DNA of 64,000 bases, taken from Pseudoxanthomonas sp. GTDB taxonomy: Bacteria > Pseudomonadota > Gammaproteobacteria > Xanthomonadales > Xanthomonadaceae. The notes under the pieces were generated by a model. It made no database searches, had not been told where the DNA came from, and saw only the letters and a list, made by a program, of their open reading frames with translations. The stretch spans positions 1,860,001 through 1,924,000 of the forward strand of contig NZ_CP114978.1 in the NCBI RefSeq assembly GCF_027498035.1, read 5' to 3'. This document shows, in pieces, positions 32,568 through 39,677 of the stretch; positions within the stretch are counted from its first letter, which is position 1, and every line of letters starts with the position of its first letter. The position numbers and the translations under genes were made by a program.

Positions 32568-34573
32568 GCGAGTGGCTTGCCAGCCTTATTCATGAGAGCG
32601 ATGTCCGTGTGGCCTCGCGTCTGATGGGACTGGGCCCTGATGGGTTCGCGCCGGTCGGCGACGACGATAGTCGCCTGCAGGCGATGCTCACGCTTGACTC
32701 GGCCGATTTCGAAGCGTGCCCAGGGAGTGGCAAGACGACGCTTCTGGTGGCCAAGTTAGCGGTCCTCGCGATGCGATGGCCGCACCGCCAACAGGGCATC
32801 TGCGTGCTATCGCACACCAACGCAGCGCGCAACGAGATCGGAACTCGGCTCAGCAGTTCTGCCGCCGGCATCGCCCTACTGCGCTATCCTCACTTCGTCG
32901 GCACCATCCATTCGTTCGTGAACGAGTTCTTGGCCGTGCCGTGGCTTCGGTCCAAGGGCAATTCCGTACGGGTGATCGACACCCAGGTCGCGCTTCGTCA
33001 GCGCATGGGGTCCCTCGCGCCCAAGTGGCGATACGCGATTCAACAGAGGAATCTCAAGCCGTACTGCCTCATCTACGAGCGGCCCGACTACACAGGCGAC
33101 AACAAGGGCGGCTTGGGGCCCGCCACGTCCACCTACCAGGCCCTGGTTGGCGTGGCCCGCCGCTCGAGCGAACAGGGCTTCTACTGCTTCGACGAGATGT
33201 TCGTGTGGGCCAATGAGTTGCTCGATGCGCGTCCTGATGTCGCGCAGACGCTACGTAGGCGCTTTCCTCTCATCTTCATTGATGAGGCCCAGGACAACAG
33301 CAAGGAGCAGGCCGCGCTGTTGCATCGGATTTTCACCGACGGAGATGCTCCGTCGCGTCGTCAGCGCTTCGGCGATTCGAACCAGGCGATCTATAGCCGA
33401 CCCGAGCAGGTCGGCGCGCAGATCGACCAGTTCCCGTCGCCCCCCATACATACGCTCCCGCGCAGCTATCGCTTCGGCCAAGTGCTGGCGGACCAGGTCA
33501 AAGGCCTTGGGGTGCTACCGCATCCTCTGATCGGGGCTGGGCCTGCTAATGCACAGGGCCGCACTGAACCGCTGCCGTCCGTTCTATTTCTTTTCGATGA
33601 TCAAAGCATCAACGAGGTCCTGCCCCGTTACGGCGCGCACCTGGTGACCAACTTCGACACCGCCGCGTTAAGCCGGGGGATCTATACGGCTGTCGCGGGC
33701 GTCCACAAGCTCGAAAAGGACGCCAATTTGCCGCGTGCCATCGGACACTATGCGCCGACCTACAACGCTGCCTATGCACGCAAGGAATCGGCGCCTGAGA
33801 CCTTTCTGCAGTACTTCGCAAAGGCCAGAGTCAAGCTGGTCGAGAGCTTAAATACACATAGCATTGTGAATGCCCTGGCGTCAGCGCTCGTCGCAACCAG
33901 CAATCTTCTTGGTACGGCGCCCCCGCCCATGAGCCGCAAATCCGCTCACCGAAGAATGATTGAAACATTGGAAGGGGCATCGGCGGCGGCCGACTACGCG
34001 TGGCTCGTAGAGCATGTCATCGCCGTGCGGGGCGCGCTTCGAGAAGACGAATGGCAGGCCAGCATTCTGCCGCGGGTTTTTGCCATCGTCACAACCCTCA
34101 GCAATGCGCCCTACTTGACCCCGGAGGCAGAGCGCTTCCTGGCCTGGCCAGCCGATCACGCGGTTCATCACGAAGATGCCGCGTCGACAGCGCCGCAAGT
34201 GAACGTCTTTGCTTATCCGCCCGACGCACCCAAAGTGCACGTGCGGCTGGGGTCCATCCATTCGGTCAAGGGAGAGACGCACACAGCCACGCTTGTTCTG
34301 GAGAGCTTCTTCCACCAGCATCACCTGAGCGAACTCAAGCCGTGGCTTTTGGGCGAGCGCGAAGGCGGCTTCCGCCAAGGCGCGCGAGGTAAGACCATGC
34401 CCGAGGGAACACGGATGCTCGGCCGATTGAAGTTGCACTACGTGGCAATGACGCGACCGACTCACCTGCTCTGCTTGGCCATGCGCAAGGATGCGTTCAG
34501 TGACACTGAACTCAATCGGCTCACACAGCGGGGCTGGAAGATCGTGGATTGCTGCGCAAGTGAAGGGGGCTAG
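32564..34573 (+). CDS. gajB: Gabija GajB, UvrD-like helicase
   Basis: A 669-residue superfamily 1 helicase. Motif I is CPGSGKTTLL (~50-60), motif Ia VLSHTNAARNEI, motif II LIFIDEAQDN, motif III GDSNQAIY, and the C-terminal motifs include GSIHSVKGETH and YVAMTRPTHLL. GajB is the partner that activates or works with GajA; both are needed for Gabija defence. It is longer than the Bacillus protein (about 490 residues), so this is a divergent Gabija. The 4-bp overlap with gajA supports coupled translation. Confidence 0.9.
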   Translation: MSEWLASLIHESDVRVASRLMGLGPDGFAPVGDDDSRLQAMLTLDSADFEACPGSGKTTLLVAKLAVLAMRWPHRQQGICVLSHTNAARNEIGTRLSSSAAGIALLRYPHFVGTIHSFVNEFLAVPWLRSKGNSVRVIDTQVALRQRMGSLAPKWRYAIQQRNLKPYCLIYERPDYTGDNKGGLGPATSTYQALVGVARRSSEQGFYCFDEMFVWANELLDARPDVAQTLRRRFPLIFIDEAQDNSKEQAALLHRIFTDGDAPSRRQRFGDSNQAIYSRPEQVGAQIDQFPSPPIHTLPRSYRFGQVLADQVKGLGVLPHPLIGAGPANAQGRTEPLPSVLFLFDDQSINEVLPRYGAHLVTNFDTAALSRGIYTAVAGVHKLEKDANLPRAIGHYAPTYNAAYARKESAPETFLQYFAKARVKLVESLNTHSIVNALASALVATSNLLGTAPPPMSRKSAHRRMIETLEGASAAADYAWLVEHVIAVRGALREDEWQASILPRVFAIVTTLSNAPYLTPEAERFLAWPADHAVHHEDAASTAPQVNVFAYPPDAPKVHVRLGSIHSVKGETHTATLVLESFFHQHHLSELKPWLLGEREGGFRQGARGKTMPEGTRMLGRLKLHYVAMTRPTHLLCLAMRKDAFSDTELNRLTQRGWKIVDCCASEGG

Positions 34574-34967
34574 TATGCTTGGACCGCGCTTCCGCTATGC
34601 GGACGACCGCTTTGGGTCGGGCGCTGCCCTGCTGGAGCTGCGATTGCGGCCCGAGGCGGACTTGAGAAGCGCCCGCGAGAAGCCGATCTAGCGCTCGCCG
34701 TACTCCGTGCAGTCGAGCAAAGATCCATCGGTTTGCGGGTCGGCTTCTAGAACGCCAAGGATCGGATAGATCATCATTTTTGGTGGCCTAGGGCGTGTTA
34801 GACCCCGTATCCAAGGGCGTTGAAGCGATTGTTCAGGCCGGGGATGTCCAGCGTCAAGAGTTGCGATCAGGCGATGTCCGCAACGGGTCGCAACCTGCCT
34901 GCGGGCTATCAGTGCGCTATCCGAGATAACTTGCGCTTCAACCAAGATGAAGGAAAGAACGGTTGAA
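34574..34967. other. 394-bp gap between convergent gajB and hamB
   Basis: No supported gene. It contains a copy of the short repeat (34597-34634) seen before gajA, and further on a stretch without good coding character. Both flanking genes end here, so terminators are expected, but no clean hairpin with T-run was found. Confidence 0.4.
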
Positions 34968-37601
34968 TCAAGCTTCCGTTGCAGACTCGAAATTTGTCTC
35001 ATTCACAAGACCGAGCCGGCGCAACTCGCCTAGGATGATGGGGCTTAGCGTAGTGTTGGCCGGATCCAAGTCAGTCAGCAATTTCCTTGCGCCAGCGGCG
35101 GTCAAGGTTTCACCATGTGGCGCAAGAGCCTCAAGTGCTGCGGCAGCGATTCTCGAAAGCCCCAGTTCTACGTAGGCGGTCCCAGCTTCAGTGGAAACTC
35201 CGAGTTCCAAAGCGAGTGCGAACGGATAGACGTTCGGAACAAGGGCTTCGTTCCCAGTATCGCGCAACGCAAGGAGCAAGACGTCTCGATAAGCTTTGCC
35301 TAGCTGCACAAACTGGAATCTAACGACATCCTCAATGAGCGAGAACGCCTCATAGATGTGTTGGTTGATAGTCTTCGGCTTCGGTGGCTTCTTTCCTTCG
35401 GCTTCGGCTGCGGCTGCCTTTTTTTCTTCCGTCCTCGTACGACGCGCAGCCCACAGTTTCAGCATCACAGGGTAGGGCATGCCCTTCATCCACCAGATGG
35501 CCAACGGCGCAGCGAGCAGCCCGAACTTCATCGACTTGTCCGTCGCCAGTTCGACCATGCGACCGAAAATCTTCTCGTAGTGCCCTTTGGGTGCGTCGGC
35601 CGGCGGGACGGGAATCAACTCGTGGACAGCGCCCTCGCCAATCTTGGTTACGAGGAAGTCGTAGAGTTTGCGCAACCCGAACGGGTCAATGGTCCAGTTC
35701 TCTACCAAGATGTCATCCGGTAGCCTAATGGTCGCGTAAGCGCTTTCCGCAGCGCCAACTAGGTCATCAACAATCGCGTCCTCCGACGACGGCATTACGC
35801 GGGCAAGATAGGTCTTGAGGTCCTTGCGCGCTGCATGTGCCACAAGGAGGCCGGCACACGCGCGAATGCGGAATGTCTCGGGCTTGCTGATTTGCTCTGA
35901 TGGCATAACTCCGTCGCGCAACGCCTGAGCAACCGCTGCTCCATCGTTGACAAGAGTCTCAGCGAGGGCCGGCTTGACTTGGAACGGCACGAACTTATCC
36001 ATTGGCTTCGTGCCCCACTCCTCATAGTTGAGAAGGAATACGTTGCCAACGATGTCGTGGTTGAGCCTGCCGGCACGGCCTGCGAAGTTCCATAGCAGTG
36101 CCGGATCCAGTAACTTTCCCGCACCCCGAGTGGGGGTGTCGATGAATACGTTGCGAGCCGGCAAGTTGACTCCCTGGGCAAGAGTCGTTGTGCAGACTAG
36201 GTACTTGACCCCGCCCTCGCTTTGCTTAAATGAGGTCTCTATAGCCTCGCGAAGCAGGCTAGGCATGCGACCGTAGTGGTAGGCGACGCCTTGCAGCACC
36301 ATGGATGCCAGCTGGTACTCAGGGTGGACGTGCTCTTCGATGAATGAGGACAGCGCCTCCAGCGACGCGTCTTTGAGCTCTCTTCTCCTTGATTCCAGAA
36401 GGGTGTTGAGCTGCGCTGCAGTCTTTTCCGCCTCCCGGGCGCCGGTCTCGTAAATGAGTGACCCGTCATTGCCGCCCAATTCGATAGCGATGTTGGCAAG
36501 GCGGCTGGTCTTGCTTTGAAGGGACTGTTCGACCCTCACGTTGCCCATCGGCATTCGAACGCCTTCGCGCCCCATCAGGGCCATGTTTAGCTCGAAATGA
36601 TTGCCTTTGACCTTGCTGAGAACAATGCGATTTTGTTGGACCGGCGACAGTTTGGTTGAGAGTTGCACCAAGTCAGTGACACCAAAAGACCGGGCCACCG
36701 CCGGCATCCCCTCCGCGCCAGGTGCTAGCAGAATGACCTTTGTTGCTGAGGATCGCTGGGCGATCCTTTCAAGACAGTCCTGAAGAATCATACCTCGCGC
36801 GTCGTCAGCGATGTTCTGAGCCTCGTCGACGACTACGATGTTGAAAGACAAGTTGTCCGGCGCCAATGAAAGAAGGCTGCTGAGTCGTTCCTGCGTGAGT
36901 ACGTAGATTTGCTTCGGCCGATCAAGCTGATCAAGAGACGGGATCGCCGAAATTCTGACGTCAGTTTGCCCACTGAATCGAGCGTGCAGTTTGCTCTCGA
37001 CCTCTGACAGCAAGGCACGCGTCGGCGTCAGGTACACAGCGGTGAAGTGCTCGCTGCTCTCGACTTGCCGGCAAAGGTGTTCGAGCACTAAGAAAGACTT
37101 GCCAGCCGACGTCGGCGCGGTGATGACTTGGGCGGCCGTTGTCGACAGGTTCTTCCAGACCATTCGCTGATACGCAGTGAGTACGAGAGTCTCTTTTCCA
37201 ATCTGGAGACTGTTGGCCCGCTCTGATATTCGGCGGTTGACAAGCCCAAGCAGGGTGTCGTCGCCCTTGCCGATGTTCCGCTCAGCGAAATTCAGACTAG
37301 GAAAATTTCCCAGCTCACTCAGGAGGTCAAGCGCGCGCCCACGCGTCTGTCTGTCCTTGGCAATCAGCAGGGACTGGATGGCAATCTCTTGAGCCTGACG
37401 GTGCAGGGTTTCATCTTCGGTCTGAACGAATACCTCGGCACAGTACAAAAGCTTGGCAAGTTCGTCGGGGTCGACTTCCTTCGTCTCAGGGGCCTTCTCA
37501 AGCGTCGTGGAGACGCCTGCCGACTGCAGGCTGGCCAGCAGCCTCCAATACTTGTCGTTGGTTGTGAAACGCTGTGACAGTTCGAGGGCAAACGAGCTCA
37601 T
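34968..37601 (-). CDS. hamB: Hachiman HamB, superfamily 2 helicase
   Basis: An 877-residue DEAD/DEAH-type helicase. Motif I is APTSAGKSF (162-170), motif Ia VYLTPTRALLSEV, motif II VVVDEAQNI (Asp258), and the second RecA domain has YLVCTTTLAQGVNLPARNVFI and WNFAGRAGRLNHD. A helical N-terminal region of ~150 residues precedes the helicase core. In Hachiman, HamB surveys DNA and holds the HamA nuclease until it meets aberrant or damaged DNA. Its ATG overlaps the hamA stop by 4 bp, and both are on the minus strand. Confidence 0.88.
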   Translation of the reverse strand: MSSFALELSQRFTTNDKYWRLLASLQSAGVSTTLEKAPETKEVDPDELAKLLYCAEVFVQTEDETLHRQAQEIAIQSLLIAKDRQTRGRALDLLSELGNFPSLNFAERNIGKGDDTLLGLVNRRISERANSLQIGKETLVLTAYQRMVWKNLSTTAAQVITAPTSAGKSFLVLEHLCRQVESSEHFTAVYLTPTRALLSEVESKLHARFSGQTDVRISAIPSLDQLDRPKQIYVLTQERLSSLLSLAPDNLSFNIVVVDEAQNIADDARGMILQDCLERIAQRSSATKVILLAPGAEGMPAVARSFGVTDLVQLSTKLSPVQQNRIVLSKVKGNHFELNMALMGREGVRMPMGNVRVEQSLQSKTSRLANIAIELGGNDGSLIYETGAREAEKTAAQLNTLLESRRRELKDASLEALSSFIEEHVHPEYQLASMVLQGVAYHYGRMPSLLREAIETSFKQSEGGVKYLVCTTTLAQGVNLPARNVFIDTPTRGAGKLLDPALLWNFAGRAGRLNHDIVGNVFLLNYEEWGTKPMDKFVPFQVKPALAETLVNDGAAVAQALRDGVMPSEQISKPETFRIRACAGLLVAHAARKDLKTYLARVMPSSEDAIVDDLVGAAESAYATIRLPDDILVENWTIDPFGLRKLYDFLVTKIGEGAVHELIPVPPADAPKGHYEKIFGRMVELATDKSMKFGLLAAPLAIWWMKGMPYPVMLKLWAARRTRTEEKKAAAAEAEGKKPPKPKTINQHIYEAFSLIEDVVRFQFVQLGKAYRDVLLLALRDTGNEALVPNVYPFALALELGVSTEAGTAYVELGLSRIAAAALEALAPHGETLTAAGARKLLTDLDPANTTLSPIILGELRRLGLVNETNFESATEA

Positions 37602-38602
37602 GATTGTATTTGTTTTGGTACATGGCCCATGGCGCCGTAAAACAGCTCGCGCACTTCATTCGTATCGGGGACGACAACGAAGTAGACGATGCACTTGTTG
37701 GGATCGGCACCGCGGTCGGTGAGGTGTTTCATGGCAGCATTCTGGTGATGTTCAAGTTCCTGCGAGTAGATAGCGGCAAGCTCCTTCTCATGAAAGCCAG
37801 GGTGCTGCTGGCTGTTCACCGGAGGGAGATCCTTGAACAACTTGTCGTCCGAATACAGCACCACTCCCACGTAGCGTTCGCGCTTGGGAACGTCGTCGGG
37901 GGACGCCATGACGTCGAAGTAGCGCAAGGCGATCTTGCGGCTCTCCTCGTCCAATGTGTCGAGATTTCCTAGGTCCCTGACGATAGAGTACTCACGACGG
38001 TATTGCTTTTTGTTGGAAGCGAAGTCCGCGACCGACTCCGCGAAGTCAGCGGCACCGCCGTTGGCGGTCTTGCTTAGCTTTGACTCCAAGAAATAGATCA
38101 CTAGCCAGCCTCCCTCGACGGCGGCATGAATGCCGTCGAGGCCATGCACAGGCATGTTGCTATTCGTCTTCAATGACATCTTGGCGGCAAGCTGCGCCGC
38201 GCCCAGCTGCTCGATGGCTATGCAATAGGCAAGAACTTCGCCCACTTCGCTCGAGCGGTGGGGGTACCTCTCGTTGAATTCTAGAAAAGCATCGCGTGCC
38301 GCCTCCGCGATTGAGAGTGAAACGCTCATGTCGCCAGGTGGGAGGGCGGCCTGCTCAGCGGCGAACTCAAGCCTCCGCTTGCGAGATAGCGCGTAGTTTG
38401 CCGTTCTGCTCCAGAGATATCGGGCAAGACTTTGTACGTTCGCTATGTTCTCTTGGAGCCGTACGTGCATCAGACTGGTCGCCGGCTGCGACGGATCCGC
38501 AGAGGAGGTCGTCAGAGCGACGTAATTAGATAGCTGAACTTGGTCTCTGAGCGCGGCCAAGTCTGCCTCGAGCTTTTCCAGTCCATCTTTGGACTCCCCC
38601 AT
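37598..38602 (-). CDS. hamA: Hachiman HamA, DUF1837 nuclease
   Basis: A 334-residue HamA (DUF1837). The nuclease core is visible at Asp156 (HGLDGIH), Glu173 and Lys175 (YFLESKLS), a PD-(D/E)XK arrangement. It ends ELFYGAMGHVPKQIQS. I chose the ATG at 38602 because AGGGAA lies at good spacing; the longer frame starts with GTG at 38644. HamA degrades DNA nonspecifically once released by HamB, leading to abortive infection. It is the first gene of the hamA-hamB operon. Confidence 0.88.
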   Translation of the reverse strand: MGESKDGLEKLEADLAALRDQVQLSNYVALTTSSADPSQPATSLMHVRLQENIANVQSLARYLWSRTANYALSRKRRLEFAAEQAALPPGDMSVSLSIAEAARDAFLEFNERYPHRSSEVGEVLAYCIAIEQLGAAQLAAKMSLKTNSNMPVHGLDGIHAAVEGGWLVIYFLESKLSKTANGGAADFAESVADFASNKKQYRREYSIVRDLGNLDTLDEESRKIALRYFDVMASPDDVPKRERYVGVVLYSDDKLFKDLPPVNSQQHPGFHEKELAAIYSQELEHHQNAAMKHLTDRGADPNKCIVYFVVVPDTNEVRELFYGAMGHVPKQIQS

Positions 38603-38995
38603 CCCGCGTTCCCTTTCCCTGTCACAAGGCCTTTTGCCGGACACCGATTATTACGCGAACTCTTCCCAAGCATTCGTCCCGCTTGGTACCCGGCGCCGGT
38701 GAGTATGGCAGCAGTCTGGCATGCTGTAATCCTGGGCTTCAGCGATGCTGCTAGGCGAGCAGTCGTGCATGCTGGCGGCTAACTAGATATAGGTTTGATG
38801 CAGTCACGCGCGAATTCATGCTGCTGCCGCAGCCGACTGCTACCGCTGCACAGCAGGCGTTGACCGGGGCGTTGCAAGCTACTGCAACGGGTCGGAGCGG
38901 TCATATGCGCATGGGATGCGCGCGACAGGCTTTGGCGCAAAAAAATTCAGGCCCTTTAGCTTGCATGCCGCCGTTACTCGCCTTAGCTTTTCTAG
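38603..38995. other. 393-bp gap upstream of hamA
   Basis: No supported gene on either strand; frames here are short and lack ribosome sites. The hamA promoter should lie near 38610-38700, but no consensus hexamers are convincing. Confidence 0.4.
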
Positions 38996-39361
38996 ATGCT
39001 TTCTCGGCGCAAAGCGGAGGAAAGGTTGAAGAGTGTTGGCGCCGTATCGCTCGCTCTGGCGGAGCGCCGGCATGCCGTAGAGCAGTCAAAGGCACACTAC
39101 CGAGTGCTGCGAAGTATCCAGCGTCAGATCGCTTTGGATCTTGCCGGGTTGCAGCAGGAACAAGCCACGAAGATCGTCAAACGGGCCTTACGCAACATCG
39201 TCGTATTGGAAAGCCGTGGAGTCTCCAGCCCTTACTGCGGTAAAGCTTGGCGGAGGATATTGGAAGATCCCGCCAAGCGGATCCCTAAGATGTTTCGCGG
39301 GCACATGGCAGATGCGCTGGCGCAGAACTCGCCGTTTGGCTTTCTATACCGCCAGCCATAA
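38996..39361 (+). CDS. Hypothetical basic protein at the cargo end
   Basis: A 121-residue basic, helical protein (RRKAEERLKSVG, HYRVLRSIQRQIALDLAGLQQEQATKIVKR). It ends 153 bp before the right transposon terminus. Codon use looks like that of the other cargo genes. No clear Shine-Dalgarno and no recognised domain, so it may be a cargo gene or a fragment. Alpha-helical content with many Arg/Lys suggests nucleic-acid binding, at most as a guess. Confidence 0.45.
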   Translation: MLSRRKAEERLKSVGAVSLALAERRHAVEQSKAHYRVLRSIQRQIALDLAGLQQEQATKIVKRALRNIVVLESRGVSSPYCGKAWRRILEDPAKRIPKMFRGHMADALAQNSPFGFLYRQP

Positions 39362-39446
39362 TTCCGTAAGCAATTGTTCCGGATGTGATTTTTACGCGAT
39401 TTTGCGGCACTTGTCTGACCTTGCGCCATCAGTGTCGCCGGTTGCA

Positions 39447-39514
39447 GCGGACAACATATGCCTACATTTACACAATAAGTTGTCCGATCCGGCCAATTTT
39501 TGCTTACAAGAACA
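39447..39514 (-). repeat. Right transposon end with TnsB-like sites
   Basis: Reading inward from 39514 (TGTTCTTG...), the first site is the inverted 39489-39503 (CCGGCCAATTTTTGC). A second is at 39447-39462 (GCGGACAACATATGCC), whose reverse complement matches the left site 1 at 14 of 16 positions. GGACAAC (39449-39455) and GTTGTCC (39479-39485) also form an inverted repeat. Confidence 0.7.
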
Positions 39515-39519
39515 GCCTG
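39515..39519. repeat. Right target-site duplication GCCTG
   Basis: GCCTG directly follows the terminal ACA of the transposon and equals the five bases before its left end. It lies 19 bp from the tRNA-Ile2 3' end. Confidence 0.9.
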
Positions 39520-39537
39520 CGCGCCACCAGAAGGTGC

Positions 39538-39610
39538 TGGGCCCACCAGGACTCGAACCTGGAACCAAAGGATTATGAGTCCTCTGCTCTAACCATTGAG
39601 CTATAGGCCC
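39538..39610 (-). tRNA. tRNA-Ile2 (anticodon CAT, lysidine-modified)
   Basis: A 73-nt cloverleaf on the minus strand: 7-bp acceptor stem (GGGCCTA with TGGGCCC), an 8-base D loop, anticodon arm GAGGA-CTCATAA-TCCTT, T arm CCAGG-TTCGAGT-CCTGG and discriminator A. The anticodon is CAT. The D arm and the TTTGGT after the anticodon stem match the E. coli ileX tRNA more than elongator or initiator tRNA-Met. TilS would convert C34 to lysidine so it reads AUA. No CCA is encoded. The Tn7-like element lies 23 bp past its 3' end, so it is the likely attachment gene. Confidence 0.9.
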
Positions 39611-39677
39611 GCGTGCGCTGCATTGTACCGGTCGCGGTCATGGTCGAAACCCCTGCACCGGGTGCATCGGGCTTGAG

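Larger units (their letters stand above)
18551..39514 (+). mobile_element. Complete Tn7-like transposon (TnsAB-TnsC-TniQ) carrying a defence island
   Basis: The outer 25 bp at 18551-18575 and the inverted 39490-39514 match at 20 of 25 positions, starting TGTTC and sharing TTGGCCG. GCCTG flanks both sides. Inside are a TnsA-TnsB fusion, TnsC and TniQ, all intact. Near the left end, three repeats in the same direction follow TGT (see separate entry), as expected for TnsB sites. The right end lies 23 bp beyond the 3' end of tRNA-Ile2, much like Tn7 downstream of glmS. No Cas gene, CRISPR array or TnsE is present, so targeting is likely by TniQ recognition of the tRNA gene. Cargo: a repeat protein, PIN and HEPN-like proteins, a DUF6602 pair, Gabija and Hachiman. 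Length 20,964 bp. Confidence 0.92.

Noticed and set aside
39449..39485. Terminator at the inverted repeat GGACAAC / GTTGTCC
   Set aside because: The arms overlap TnsB-like sites and enclose 23 bases with no T-run, so it belongs to the transposon end.
18551..39514. CRISPR-associated (CAST) interpretation of the Tn7-like element
   Set aside because: No Cas protein, no repeat-spacer array and no repeat-like sequence near the tRNA end were found in any reading frame or intergenic gap.
39515..39610. Tyrosine-integrase genomic island using the tRNA 3' end as attB
   Set aside because: No integrase gene is present, and the duplication is 5 bp outside the tRNA, not a copy of the tRNA end.
39538..39610. 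tRNA-Met assignment for the CAT anticodon
   Set aside because: The D arm and the region after the anticodon stem resemble ileX (tRNA-Ile2) more than elongator or initiator tRNA-Met.
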